A DNA stretch of 64,000 nt, taken from Neoceratodus forsteri. Lineage: Eukaryota; Chordata; Ceratodontiformes; Ceratodontidae. Shown in pieces: positions 29,988 through 40,439 of this stretch. Position numbers and translations under genes: made by a program. Position 1 is the first letter of the stretch, and each line of letters begins with the position of its first letter. The DNA is taken from assembly GCA_016271365.2 (NCBI GenBank), contig CM057454.1, forward strand, positions 1,165,438,055 through 1,165,502,054, given 5' to 3'. The notes under the pieces were generated by a model. That model saw only the letters and a list, made by a program, of their open reading frames with translations. It did not search any database and was not told the origin of the DNA.

Positions 29988-32108
29988 ATGGCTGCTGTCC
30001 TGGACCATGGAGGAGGTGGCGATGATGCAGCTCTCTGTTTTGTGGTTTCTGCTTCAGATCTCCAGCCTACTATCCCTGTTGGTTTGCCTAGTGCTTGCAG
30101 TACTAATCAATTGAACTCTGTGCCACAACTAGTTGTTCGTACACCTCCTGATTCTCCTCCTGATTTTGGAACTCTCACCCAGATTTTGGACCAGCATTCT
30201 CCTATAGTTCTTGGGACCAGTACTAACACTATGTCTCCATTGCAGTTGAGACTGTTATATGAACAAAACTGTTCTCTCTTACGGCACTTCGTGCAGGAGG
30301 ACGACAAGCTGCACTCCGCCCTGCCTACTACCTCTGACCAGGCTGAATTACACTCTGGGCCATTGCACACATCAACAATGGACTTACTTACAGCTCCTAC
30401 CAGTACCGCTTCAGCTACTGCAGGCAGGCTGTCCTCTACGTCTACTCACGGAGGTACTTCATTTCCAGACTCTGCATGGTCCCCTGCTTCTGCTCTGCAT
30501 GCTGTGGGTTGGACTCAACTGCTTCCTGGTGCACCCTGGTCTTCTCCCTAAGTGGTAAGCACACAGGACATTATGCAGGGAAACACAGTCACTGAACAGC
30601 CTGCTGAATCCACTTCCTTCCCTCATTCATCCTCAGTGGCTTCGTTGCTCCTACATCCTTCCACTTCGACACGAATTTCTGCTGTTGGCCAACCAACTCC
30701 TGAAACCTCGGGCCCTATGCAAGCTAAGGATTCTGTTTCGGTACCACATCCTCCACTGGCAGTACTCTCTTCTTCGACAGCTGATTCTATTCCCCACTTG
30801 GATAATCTTCCTTTGTCTACTCTAAGCACAGGTGAGGCTTTGACTGACCGTCCCTTTCACCTCAGTGACCTGTTTCAGAACTTGGGCGAACCAGCCCGAC
30901 GTAGGAATGCAGTTCATCTGAAATATTTTGGTGACTTCTCTACTGCATCTGATAGGAAAACTGTTTTGCATTCCCTGTTGCGTGACTCTATGGGTATTTC
31001 AGCAAGTGAATTGTTTGCTTTCATACATGTTAAAGGGGAATCAGTTTATGATTTAAGTTTTAAGACTATTTCTACTCTAGAAAAATTTTGGATCAAATAT
31101 GATGTGGTGAATTCACAGCCTTTATGGACCCCCTTTATGCTCATTCCTCTTACTAAACCTACGGTAAAATTGATTACTCTGCTTTTTCTTAATGAAGGAG
31201 TGAGCATAGCAGATGTTCAATACTGGCTTAAGCAGCACTGCGACATTCTCAAGGCTCCTCGTCCTATTTTGGACGAGGACCTTGTCTGGACAGGGGGTTG
31301 GAAGGCTAAGATGCAACTGAAGCAGGATGACAGGGGTATAGCTCATTTGCCAGGTAGTTTTTATATAGGTAGGGATAGAGGTTTGTGTTTTTATCCCAGT
31401 CAACTCTGCACCTGCCATAAATGCAGTTCTCGGACGCATTTGAGCCATACCTGCAATGAGCCAAGGTGCACTATTTGCTTGGCCTATGGTCATGTGAGTC
31501 TCAGTTGCCTTAACCCCCGGAGGTGTAATCTCTGTGATGAGATTGGCCATACTTACCATCAATGTCCATGGGCTGACCATAATCGGTTGGACTGTCCCCC
31601 TCAGGATCAGGTAGCCCTTATCGCGGACTCTCGGACTCAGGTTCTTCACCAGCGTGAAGGGGACGGCCAGGTCGTAGTTCCCCTTCCCCCCCAGTGAGGA
31701 TCTTCCCTCTGCTTTTCCTGCTCTTCCAGTGGCAGATCCTGTGTTACAAGACCTGACCCCTCCTGGCACGGACCCGGTGCCTGGGGTTGTTGCCCCCTCT
31801 GACCCCATGCCACCCCTTCCCCCTCCCCCTCCTGCTCTGGACCCCTTCACAGAGGTTTCTCAGGGAAAAAGGGTAAGTCCAAAGGTAAGCATAAGGCTCC
31901 CAGCCCTTCCACCGGACAATCCATTTTGACCAGGAATCGCTATCAAGCCCTGTCCAAACGGAAGCAGTGGAGTGATATAATGGATGAGGAAAATGACTCT
32001 GAATCTTCACAGGCCTCTTCCCTCCATTTAGACTACTCCTCCTCTGATTCCCTGCAAGATCCCTCCCCTACTACATCTGACACCAGGCGGCAATCGGCAG
32101 TTACTTGA
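29988..32108 (+). pseudogene. Tx1-L1 ORF1 with three CCHC zinc knuckles
   Basis: The frame starting at ATG 29988 runs to 31697 with one TAA at 30549-30551. It re-enters at 31926-32108 (NRYQALSKRKQWSDIM, usual near the Tx1 ORF1 end) after a frameshift. The N-terminal third is Ser/Thr/Pro-rich. A conserved region from about 30880 (KTVLHSLLRDSMGISASELF) resembles Tx1 ORF1. Three knuckles, each C-x2-C-x4-H-x4-C, lie at 31413-31565: CHKCSSRTHLSHTC, CTICLAYGHVSLSC and CNLCDEIGHTYHQC. The protein would bind element RNA. The inactivating changes are one stop and the shift near 31690. Confidence 0.8.
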
Positions 32109-32165
32109 TGCCTCTTTGCCTAATTTTCATGTTTTCTGCCTGGTTTCAGTCTTTTCTTTCTTCTT

Positions 32166-35100
32166 ATGCCTGTGGGTTTGGGTCTTCGCTGCCTCACACT
32201 TAATGTGTGCAGCATGAAATCCCATAGAAAACATCTTGCCTCTCTACAGTATCTTTTGGATCTCCCGCATGATCTTTATTTACTTCAGGATACTAGGCTG
32301 AAGACTCGATATGAGCTGACCCAGGCTTCTGCTGGCTGGACTAGAGGCCCTTCCTACTGGTCTTCTGGTGAGGATACACGTTATGGGTTAGGTATTTTGT
32401 TTTCTGGTTTTGACTGTACCATTAAGAGACTGGTTGATATTGTCCCTGGCCGCACCTTGTTGCTTGATTGCACTTTCCATTGCCTCCAGCTCAGGATTCT
32501 GAATGTTTATGCACCTCAAGGTATTGCTGCTTATTCTGACTTATTTTGGTTGTTGCAGCCTTATTTACACACCTCTAGACATCTTTATATGGGAGGAGAC
32601 TTCAATTGTGGTATCACTGTGGCTGACAGAGGCTCACACAGAAGCTTTAGGACTCTACTGCATTATGTGCTATTCTCAAGTACGCCTCTCTTAAGGACGG
32701 TTATTGCGAGGTGCATCCCAAAGAAACAATGACCTATCATAGAGGCCTTCTGGCCACCAGTATTGATTTTATTTTTCTCTCCCGGAATGTTATGGTACAA
32801 CAGGCGAAGGTCATTCCTTGCAAGACCTCGGATCACATGGCCATCTCATTGCTTTTTCTTTCTACGGCTTCTCATCCTCTTCTTGTTTCTTCACGCTGGA
32901 AGTTGTAAAGCACCCTATTGTCTGATGGCAGCATTATTCGAGACTGTCGGGAATTTCTGTTAGCCTGAATTTTGGTTCTGGATGCTTACACCTCCCCTTT
33001 ACATTGGTGGGACGATACCAAATCGGATCTTAAATGCTTTTTTCTTAGGTATGCCGGGAGTAAATCTGTTTCCTCTTATCATCAGTATTTGTTATTACGC
33101 CGACATTTACAGGATGTAATCTCTAGGGCTGCTGAGATGGCTCAAGACAGCTCCCCTCTTATTACTTCCTTGAAGACCCAGATGGAAGAGTATCAATATA
33201 ACAGGGCCCACTTGTTGCGTCTGGAGGCTAATTGTGGCACCCACTCTTCAAAGGCCTCTTTTGATATATACAAGCACTGTTCTGACAGGGTGGCAGCCAT
33301 GCACATTGAACGTCTTATTGACCCTGACTCTTCTAAGGTTTATGATACTATAACAGCTCTCCAGCTAAAGGTCTCTTCCCATTTAGCCAGTGTTTTTGGG
33401 ACTCCTTCAGTGGCTGCATCCACTGCTGTTTCCTTTTTTTATTTCCTGACTCCTTCTCCTCCTCCTGATCTCTGCACCAAGTTGACAGCCCCAATTTCCT
33501 TGTTAGAGGTGCAGGTGGCTATTAAGAAACAAAAGCGATGTACTTCTCCAGAGCAGGACGGCCTTACTGCTGAACTTTATCAAGCTTTTTCGGATGTTTT
33601 TTCACCCATTCTTACCTTGATCTTTAATACTATCATTGCTACTCATTCTGTTCCTCAGAATTTTTCAGGCACAATCGTGTTTCTGTTGTTCAAGAAAGGA
33701 GATAGGTCGGACATACGGAATTGGAGGCCTTTGAGTCTCTTGAATGTGGACTATAAGATTTTTACATCCATTCTGCTTCAACGTCTTCTTCCTGTTGTAT
33801 CCCACATTATTTCAGAAGTACAGACCTGTGCTATTCCTCAATGCACTATTGTTTCCAATCTTTTCCTGCTTAGAGACGTCTCTGTCTTTAGCTCTTCTTC
33901 TTCTCCTTTGCTTCTTTTTTCACTGGATCAGGAGAAGGCATTTGATAGAGTGAATCATGACTACCTCTTTCAAGTCTTGTCTCATTACGGTATTCCACAG
34001 CACTTTAGTCAATGGATTAGAGTGCTCTATTCCACTGCCTGGATCCATCCTTACATGAATGGTGCCACTTGCCCCCCCCCTTTTTGAGTCATACCGGGGT
34101 TCGGCAGGGCTGCCCTCTCAGTCCTCTTCTTTATGTTTTTCATATAGATCCATTACTTCATAGACTCTTATGTAACCCATCAATCCCTCATTTGTCCTTT
34201 CCTTCCGGGTGCTCTCTCCCTACAGTATTGGCTTATGCAGACAATCTCTGCATTCTCACCACCCCACACCTACAAGAGGTGGACTTAGTCCTCCTTTTAA
34301 TGGATTTCGAACGTGTGTCTGGTTCTAAGCTTAATTATAATAAGAGTGCGGCATTGTACCTCCCAATTCCACCACCCCCACATTCACTTCGCTAAGTTGC
34401 GGGAGTGCCTGTACAATTTTCACCGGTTAAAGTTTTAGGATTGTCCTTTGGTTCCCCTGATGATGCCCACTCAAATTGGACTGTTGTTTTGGACAAGGCC
34501 ATTCATTTGGTTGCATCCTGGAAGGGTCATACTATTGCAAAGAGAAAGCAGGTTTTGTTGTTGAAACCTTAGTTCTTCCTTTATTTCTTCATGTGGCTTC
34601 AGTTTTTCCTATCCCCTTTTCCTTGGAGGCTTGCTTGTATAATGTTTTCTTTCAGGGATTCTGGGGCTGCCGTTTAAATCCAGTGAAACGTTCTTACACA
34701 TATCTTGATTATTGTCACGGTGGGGTTCAGATGTTGAACCCCTTGGTGTTTTTTCACTGTTTGTTTCTTAAGACTGTTATCCCCTACCTGTTGAATACAC
34801 ACCCGGTCTTTTGGATTTCTCTTCTTCATCATCATATTGCTCCATTGTGCACCACCTGGTGTCTCCCCCCTTTCGAAATCCCTCAGAATTTTCGTAAGTT
34901 TAAGCTCCCCCATTTTATCATTCCCACCTTTTTAAAAATGTGTCAGTGGTCTCTGACCCCTACGGTGATTCTCTCTTCCTCAAGGAAGCACTTATATCAC
35001 TCTGTTTTGGGAACATCCTTTTTGGACCTTCCAGTGCTACGAGATTCCCTTGGCGTTCAACTGGACTTCTTTGGAGTTTTTCACCAACTGACTGATCCAC

Positions 35101-35587
35101 GGATCCCCCAAAGGGTTTCGGATGTAACCTGGCTTTCTTGTCATGGCAGACTATGTGTTTGTGGTAATATGAAGCATAAGGCTCATGAAGAAAGGACTTG
35201 TCCCCAGGATACGTGCCTTTCCATTCCAGAGACCATGATGCATTTCTTTCTTGATTGCCCATATTCACAACTGGTATGGACCCTTCTCCTCCATAAATGG
35301 AAGGAAAAGACCCTTCCTTTTCTCACATATAATATTTGATTTATGGTATTTATCCCCCTACTTTGGTTCATTACCATCCTAGTACTTTACGTTTAATTTT
35401 GCATTTTGTCACTTCTATTTGTAGCAGGTCAGATCGCATTTTACTACAACAGAAGTGTGTAGTCCTACTCAGATTGTCACTCCAGATTTTACAAGGCTTA
35501 CAGGCTGTTTATAGTTCTGAGAAAACCTCCGTATCGCCTGAAGTTTTTTGGCGCTATTGGGGCTTCTGTTCCTGGATTTTTTCCTAA
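32166..35587 (+). pseudogene. Tx1-L1 ORF2: endonuclease, RT, C-terminal CCHC
   Basis: The start at 32166 (MPVGLGLRCLTLNVCSMKS) gives the APE endonuclease: YLLQDTRLK, LRILNVYAPQ, MGGDFNCGI. A frameshift follows near 32700; the endonuclease end (STSIDFIFLS, KTSDHMAISLL) is in another frame. RT covers 32972-34395: TSPEQDGLTAELYQAF, SGTIVFLLFKKGDRSDIRNW, SLDQEKAFDRVNHDYLF (catalytic Asp), GVRQGCPLSPLLYVF, and LAYADNLCIL, where YADD has become YADN. The C-terminal domain includes CPQDTC, ETMMHFFLDCPYSQLVW and FVTSICSRSDRILLQQKCVV up to 35587. At least four frameshifts and one active-site change make it dead. Confidence 0.82.
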
Positions 35588-35679
35588 TGATGCAGTACTT
35601 TTTTGTGTTTTCTTTGCTTTTCTTCATTATAATTTTGTATGATGTAGTACTGTTCTTGCAATGTTTGTATACCACACAA

Positions 35680-36204
35680 TACTCCCCTACTCTTTTTAGT
35701 GGGGATGAGATGGGGGTTATATACTACGGCTTCTCACTGCTTGTTATTCATGTATGCGGTAATACTTACTTTTGTTTTTATTTCATTTATTATGGTTTTG
35801 TCTGATGCTATACACTTTTGTATATTTTCTCTTAAGTTTTTAATGGAAGATTTCCCTACTCTTATAGTGGGGATGGGATGGGGGTTATGTACAACCATGG
35901 GTTATTTATGTTTGTAGTCCAAGTACGTTGTGGTACTTATTTTTGTTTTTTGACCTTCTCCATTATGCTTTTGGATGAAGCAATACATTTTAGTATAATT
36001 TGTTTTCACTGCAACTTCCCCTGCTCTTTTAGTGGGAATGAGATGGGGGTTGTGTGCCCATAAGGATTATTTTTGTTTGTACTCCATGTATGCAGTAATA
36101 CTTATTTCTGTTTTTGAATTATTTTCTTATAGTTTTGTATGAAGTCATATGATTTGTATATTTTGTTTTCAGTTTTCAATAAAAAATTCCCCTACTCTTT
36201 TCGA
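35680..36204 (+). repeat. Tandem repeat in Tx1-L1 3' UTR, about 3.2 copies of 165-170 bp
   Basis: Each unit begins TTCCCCTACTCTTTTAGTGG, GATGAGATGGGGGTT, then TGTA-GCAGTAATACTTA and TTTTGTATATTTT. Starts are near 35680, 35855, 36018 and 36187; the last is cut short after CCTACTCTTTT. Element 3' ends would fall at any unit boundary. Confidence 0.9.
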
Positions 36205-36442
36205 TAAGTGCCTTGGGATCTTTAACATCCATCTGAACTACCACCAGAACAGGCAGATGGGACCTCGGTTTAACGTCTCATCCAAAAGACAACACCTCAG
36301 AAGTGCAGCACCCCTCTCATGCTGCACTACAGTGTCAGTACTGGGATATTAACCCAAGTGCCAGATGTGGGATCTGAACCCACAGCCCTCTGATCTCCTG
36401 GCCTCAGAGGCGAGTGTGCTAACTACTGAGTCACTGACACTG
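36205..36442 (-). mobile_element. tRNA-derived SINE
   Basis: On the minus strand a tRNA-like head has box A TGACTCAGTAGTTAGCAC (about 36416-36433) and box B GGGTTCAGATCC (about 36371-36382) in CTGTGGGTTCAGATCCCAC. The body ends with GATGAGACGTTAAACCGAGG (36261-36280) and TTAAAGATCCCAAGGCACTT, a tail found in SINE families of several vertebrate and invertebrate lineages. It directly abuts the Tx1-L1 3' end, in opposite orientation. Confidence 0.8.
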
Positions 36443-36860
36443 ATGATGATATTACTGGGGGTATGATCTTCAAAAAGGCATTTCTGGGGGCTTTACCTCC
36501 CAAAAAGGGGTTACTGACCACAACCTTGAAGACCAGCACAGTGACAGATTTCACCAGAATATATATACAAAATCACACATACCACCACAATGCAAAGCAT
36601 CATGGGCTGTATATACAAATCACCACAGAATACTACCAGCTACCCTAAGATGGTCAATCTGGGTTACATTGTGGTGAACGTAATAAAAACAAGCTAGAAG
36701 ACAAAGAATGTCAACACACAAGCACTGAGGCAATGGTTACCCCAAAGGGTATTGGCCGGGAAGCCAAGTTTCAAATAAAATACAAAATCACACAAAATCA
36801 CACATTCGCCCTCGGGACTTTTTCTTGGGGGCTTATCACTCCCGACCTCTGAACAGGTGT
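36443..36860. repeat. Inverted partial copy of the 18.5 kb repeat, plus flank
   Basis: The minus strand from 36790 to 36540 reads TTTGTATTTTATTTGAAACT TGGCTTCCCGG, GGGTAACCATTGCCTCAG, AGCTTGTTTTTATTACG and GCATATA-like ATTTGTATATACAGCCC, matching 18610-18780 and 18545-18620. The hammerhead-like segment is absent here. The 36443-36540 flank is unassigned. Confidence 0.6.
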
Positions 36861-36919
36861 GAAACGAGGGCACCAGATGACTAACAAGGGCCTTGTTAGT
36901 CATCCGTTGCCCTCGTTTC
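36861..36919. repeat. 59-bp near-perfect palindrome
   Basis: Arms 36861-36889 and 36891-36919 pair at 27 of 29 positions (GAAACGAGGGCA; GATGACTAACAAGG) with a single central base, so it can extrude as a cruciform. Confidence 0.95.
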
Positions 36920-37300
36920 ATCCCCACATAATAATTATTATATACAAAATTGCTCATAAAGCTATCCCCCATACTGTATCATGTAGCACATCCCTGCGCT
37001 CTCCCTAGCATCACATCATCAAGATGCCAGAGCGTGGGGCAGAGCAGGGGCGGATCTAAATAATGGGAAGTACATGAGCCCCAGAAAATATGATTTTAAG
37101 AGCTTTTTTATCTAAAATGACTGAAAATCTTTTGGGCAACTACACACAGGCAGCTTTTCCCTCTGGTAAGGCACTGAAAGATGTAGTGCTAACGCTAGCT
37201 TGGTAAATCTCTTTAAAGTGCCCTATCACCCTAACTATACTGATGCTACTGCACCAGTATAATTTATATATATAAAATATCCCACCTGTATTACTTCTGT
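36920..37300. other. Unassigned, with a possible single hAT terminus
   Basis: CAGGGGCGGATCTAAATAAT at about 37045 looks like a hAT left end, but no inverted partner is found before Gypsy B. The rest is AT-rich, with CACCCTAACTATACTGATGC and no frame. Confidence 0.35.
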
Positions 37301-37540
37301 CTACACATTCAGATATACTGAAAAAGATTGCAGAGATAGCAACGGTGCACCATCAATGCCAGCCTTCATTCTAGAAAAAAGTCTATGTTTCTTACGATGA
37401 GATCCTGGCCTATGGTGTACTGAAAATTTGTAGGGTTGTGATGTTAGGTACCATCTCATAACCCTGGGGGGGTTCTCTTTCGTATGCTGCAGCCAACCAA
37501 CAAAGGTGGTGATGGTCTGTAACCAAAATAAACTCATTCC
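37301..37540 (-). pseudogene. Gypsy B RNase H C-terminus
   Basis: PRVMRWYLTSQPYKFSVHHR followed by PGSHRKKHRLFSR is the Gypsy RNase H end and connection (canonical R..RW...LQ.Y.F.V.HRPG..H..AD.LSR). The N-terminal side runs into the hAT MITE at 37549. Confidence 0.8.
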
Positions 37541-37548
37541 CCCATAAC

Positions 37549-38410
37549 TAGGGGAGGGTGAAAGTTGCAAATTCCACTTCAGTGGAACTTCCACGAAAGT
37601 TCATAAATTTTGCGGAAATTGCGGAACTTTCGCCATTGGCAAAACTGGGATTTTCCTCAGAGTTTCGCTGAGTTCCGTGGACTTTTTTTGTGAACTGCAG
37701 AAAAATGCATATAAACTGTAGAATTTATTTTATCCACAGTTTAATGAACTGCCAGTGAATGAGTGCCTGCTTGTACAATCATGCAGTCATTCACTGACAA
37801 TTCAGTGGGCCACTGGTAATGGAGGAGAGAGGAGGGCTGCACTGGTGGCCCACTATGGGCAGGGTGGGGGAGCGGGGTGGTGGCAGATGAACTGTCAGGG
37901 TGGGGGTTGGGGCTCCACTAGACAACAGAGACTTGGGATATTTTTTTTTATAAGGGATCAGGGAATGAGAGGTCCACTAGACACCAAAGAATACTGGGAA
38001 TAGAGGGGGGATGAGTTGGTGGACTGATGGCTATTTCTTTTTGGATTAAGGAATCCAGAATAGGGAGGGGAGTCTGCTAGACATCAGGGAAATAAAATTT
38101 TTGGGTGGCCATGATCGGTGGCTGGGAGGGCCACTAGAAACCAGGATGGTCTAAGCAAGGGATTGGAGGTATTTACTGAGACACCTGATCAGTGGGGGTG
38201 AATTAATGAATTAAACTGTGGTTAAAAAAACCCTCAGAAATTACCACTGGTGGTGATCCTTAAATTAACCCACAGTTTGTATATTTATTCTGCAGTTTTA
38301 AGGCAGAATTTCCACGAAGGTTCAGAAAATGATTTCTGAACTTTTGCAGAAGTGAAATTCGCACTTTTGCCACAATTCCGCAGGTGGAAATTTGTTTTTG
38401 CACACCTCTA
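37549..38410. mobile_element. hAT-type MITE, 862 bp, inserted in Gypsy B RNase H
   Basis: The ends are TAGGGGAGGGTGAAAG and, inverted, TAGAGGTGTGCAAAAA. Flanking octamers are CCCATAAC (37541-37548) and CCCATAAT (38411-38418). Subterminal arms rich in TTTCC/GGAAA (GCGGAAATTGCGGAACTTTC; GAACTTTTGCAGAAGTG) pair over about 150 bp. The interior carries CACTAGACACCA/CACTAGAAACCAGG units related to the minisatellite of the Harbinger-like MITEs. Confidence 0.82.
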
Positions 38411-38418
38411 CCCATAAT

Positions 38419-39230
38419 TAACATTTTCAGGCTTCAATGACCCACTTTACAGCTTAGCACTATTTTTAAATCATTGAATATATTGCCTGCCTTTCATCTA
38501 GTTTCTGGCTTATATAAATAATGGGGTGTTCTTTCCCATGTATCATCTGCAATAGGACAGTCCCTATCCCATTCACAGAGGCATCCGTATGGACTTCAGA
38601 AGAGAGGTCAAAATTAAACCTTTTTAAAACTGGTGACAAACAAAGCATGGCCTTTATGGCTCTAAAAGTGTTATCATCCTCTGGAGTCCAATGCACATTA
38701 GTATGATTTCACTTCTTTGTTAGCTCAATCAAAAGACTAGATATATCAACAAAATTTGGAACAAAGCACTTATAATGTCCAACTAGGCCCAAGAAAGATC
38801 TTATTTGTTTGTCAGTGCGGGAAACAGGGCTATTAGCAACTGCCTTTACGTTCCCTATGTCTGGCTGCACATTGTTTGTTTCTGATTACGAAACCCAGAC
38901 ATCTAGTTTCCTTCATAGCTACAATACATTTAGAGGGGTTTATAGTTAAGCCAACATTAGTTATAGCTTGCAGGACGGCTGTCAGATGTTCCATACAGGT
39001 CTCCCAATTAGGACTACACAGCACTACATCATTCAAGTATGCTGAACAGTAAGTGGTGGGGGCTTGAGATCTTTCCCATAAATCACTGGAAAGTTCCAGG
39101 AGCCCCATGTAATCCAAATGGCATGGTTACAAACTGGTACAACCCAAATGGAGTGAGAAAGTTTGTCTTGTCCCAAGAGTCCTTTGTTAAAGGTATTTGT
39201 CAATGTGACTAGACCTGTTACTTAGCCTTT
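38419..39230 (-). pseudogene. Gypsy B RT palm, thumb and RNase H start
   Basis: Segment 39117-38833 has SAYLNDVVLCSPNWETCMEH, where YLND replaces the YLDD catalytic box, then INPSKCIVAMKETRCLGFVI. Between segments the thumb motif is read in broken frame (near 38750-38820). Segment 38696-38466 has HWTPEDDNTFRAIKAMLCLS, EVHTDASVNGIGTVLLQ (RNase H Asp in TDAS) and HPIIYISQKLDERQAIYSMI. The frame ends at the MITE target site; RNase H continues at 37540. Confidence 0.85.
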
Positions 39231-39476
39231 GTGAAATCAGGGTCTCAAAGGAAGGAAGGCACTCCCCGGGTGGAGGGTAAGAGTTGTAGGCGAATGTTTC
39301 TGGATGGCTTAGGTTTTCTCCCAACCACCCTTCCCCTCACACCACCCACCCCAAGTGCATAACTTCCTTTACAGCAGGGGCTCTGACATCACTTCCCCAA
39401 AACTGCTAACAACATACACCTGTTCATATCCTTAAAGGCAGAGCACACTGAATAGGGGGTAGAGACACTCACAAGC

Positions 39477-40439
39477 TTGCACACACTAAAACAAGAACAA
39501 AAAAAAGCATCTGTAACTGGAAGGGACACAGACATGTGGGGAGTGGTGCAATGCACTGGCTGTGGAGCAGCAGTCTTCCAGGAGACATTCTGGAGACTGC
39601 ATTGCTGCCCTATTTGCAGGCACCTCTCTGGTCTGAGGGAGGAGGTTGTTCATCTCCATGCTGACCTGGCAAGGATTTAGGAAACCTGCTCCCCAACCCA
39701 GGCCACCACCACTACCTCAGAAGTTGCCAAGAAAGAGGAGCGGTTGGACCACGATGGGCTCAGAAAGGGTGAGGGTGGTGGAACACAGGCGCATCCCTCC
39801 AGTTGTGCCTCTCCACAATTCATTCACCACTCTGGTGGAGCATGGTTTCTCTATGGAGGCACCCACAGTGGAGACCAAGGAGGATGCTGGGAACCTCCAC
39901 AGTGGAGATCCACAGGAGGGTGGCACAGGGGAAGGAAGCAACTCCTGGTGGAGGACTCAATTGTTAGGGGGGTAGAAGTGGGGGAGGGAGGGGAAAGGGA
40001 GGTAAGGTGCCTGCCTGGCACCAAGGCTTGGAGGGACAGGAAATGAATCCTCAGGATTGTAGAAGCAGCAGCAAGGGGTAGGGAGCTGGATGTCATTATC
40101 CACCTAAGGATGAATGACCTGTCTGAGAATGGGATCAGAGCAGTGCAAAAGGAGTTTGTGGAGTTGGGGAGGGGTCTTAGACAAGTAGCACACATGGTAA
40201 CTTTCTCAGATGTGCTACCTGTCTATGGCAAGGATGAGGCTAGGGTACTCCACACCATGGGATTCAATGACTGGTTGAAAAGCTGGTGCAGAGCTCAGGG
40301 ATTTGGCTTCATTTGGGACTGGGGCTCCACCTGGAGGGATACAGGCCTATATAGGCATGATGGTCTGCATCTATCCAGGAGGGGAACCAGGATCCTAGGT
40401 GATAGGTTTAAATGCTTCAATGGCAAGCATTTAAACTAG
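39477..40439 (+). pseudogene. CR1 ORF1: zinc-finger and SGNH esterase-like protein, two stops
   Basis: One frame runs 39477-40439 (about 320 codons) broken only by TAG at 39678 and TGA at 40044. The N-terminus has a Cys-rich finger, VQCTGCGAAVFQETFW then CCPICRHLSGLREEV with a short coil. The C-terminal half is the esterase domain known in CR1 ORF1: LLVEDSIVRGVEV (block I, where Gly of GDS is Glu), VIIHLRMNDLSENG (Asn block) and YRHDGLHLSRRG (Asp-x-x-His dyad). The Ser, Asn, Asp and His are present. ORF2 overlaps its last 28 bases in another frame. Confidence 0.85.

Larger units (their letters stand above)
29751..36204 (+). mobile_element. Tx1-type L1 LINE, nearly full length, inactive
   Basis: ORF1 with three CCHC knuckles (29988-32108) is followed by ORF2 with endonuclease and RT (32166-35587) and a 3' UTR with tandem repeats (35680-36204). 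Three knuckles in ORF1 and an APE-type endonuclease joined to an L1-like RT match the Tx1 clade of fishes, amphibians and reptiles. The 5' boundary is approximate; a GC-rich leader (CACGACCCGGGGGAGGGGG) starts near 29820. Several frameshifts are present. Confidence 0.78.

Noticed and set aside
31122..31850. 242-codon minus-strand frame opposite Tx1 ORF1
   Set aside because: It lies antisense to the zinc-knuckle ORF1, is Gly/Arg-rich from GC bias and has no motif.
37045..37300. Complete hAT element starting CAGGGGCGGATCTA
   Set aside because: No inverted terminus or 8-bp duplication was found before Gypsy B.
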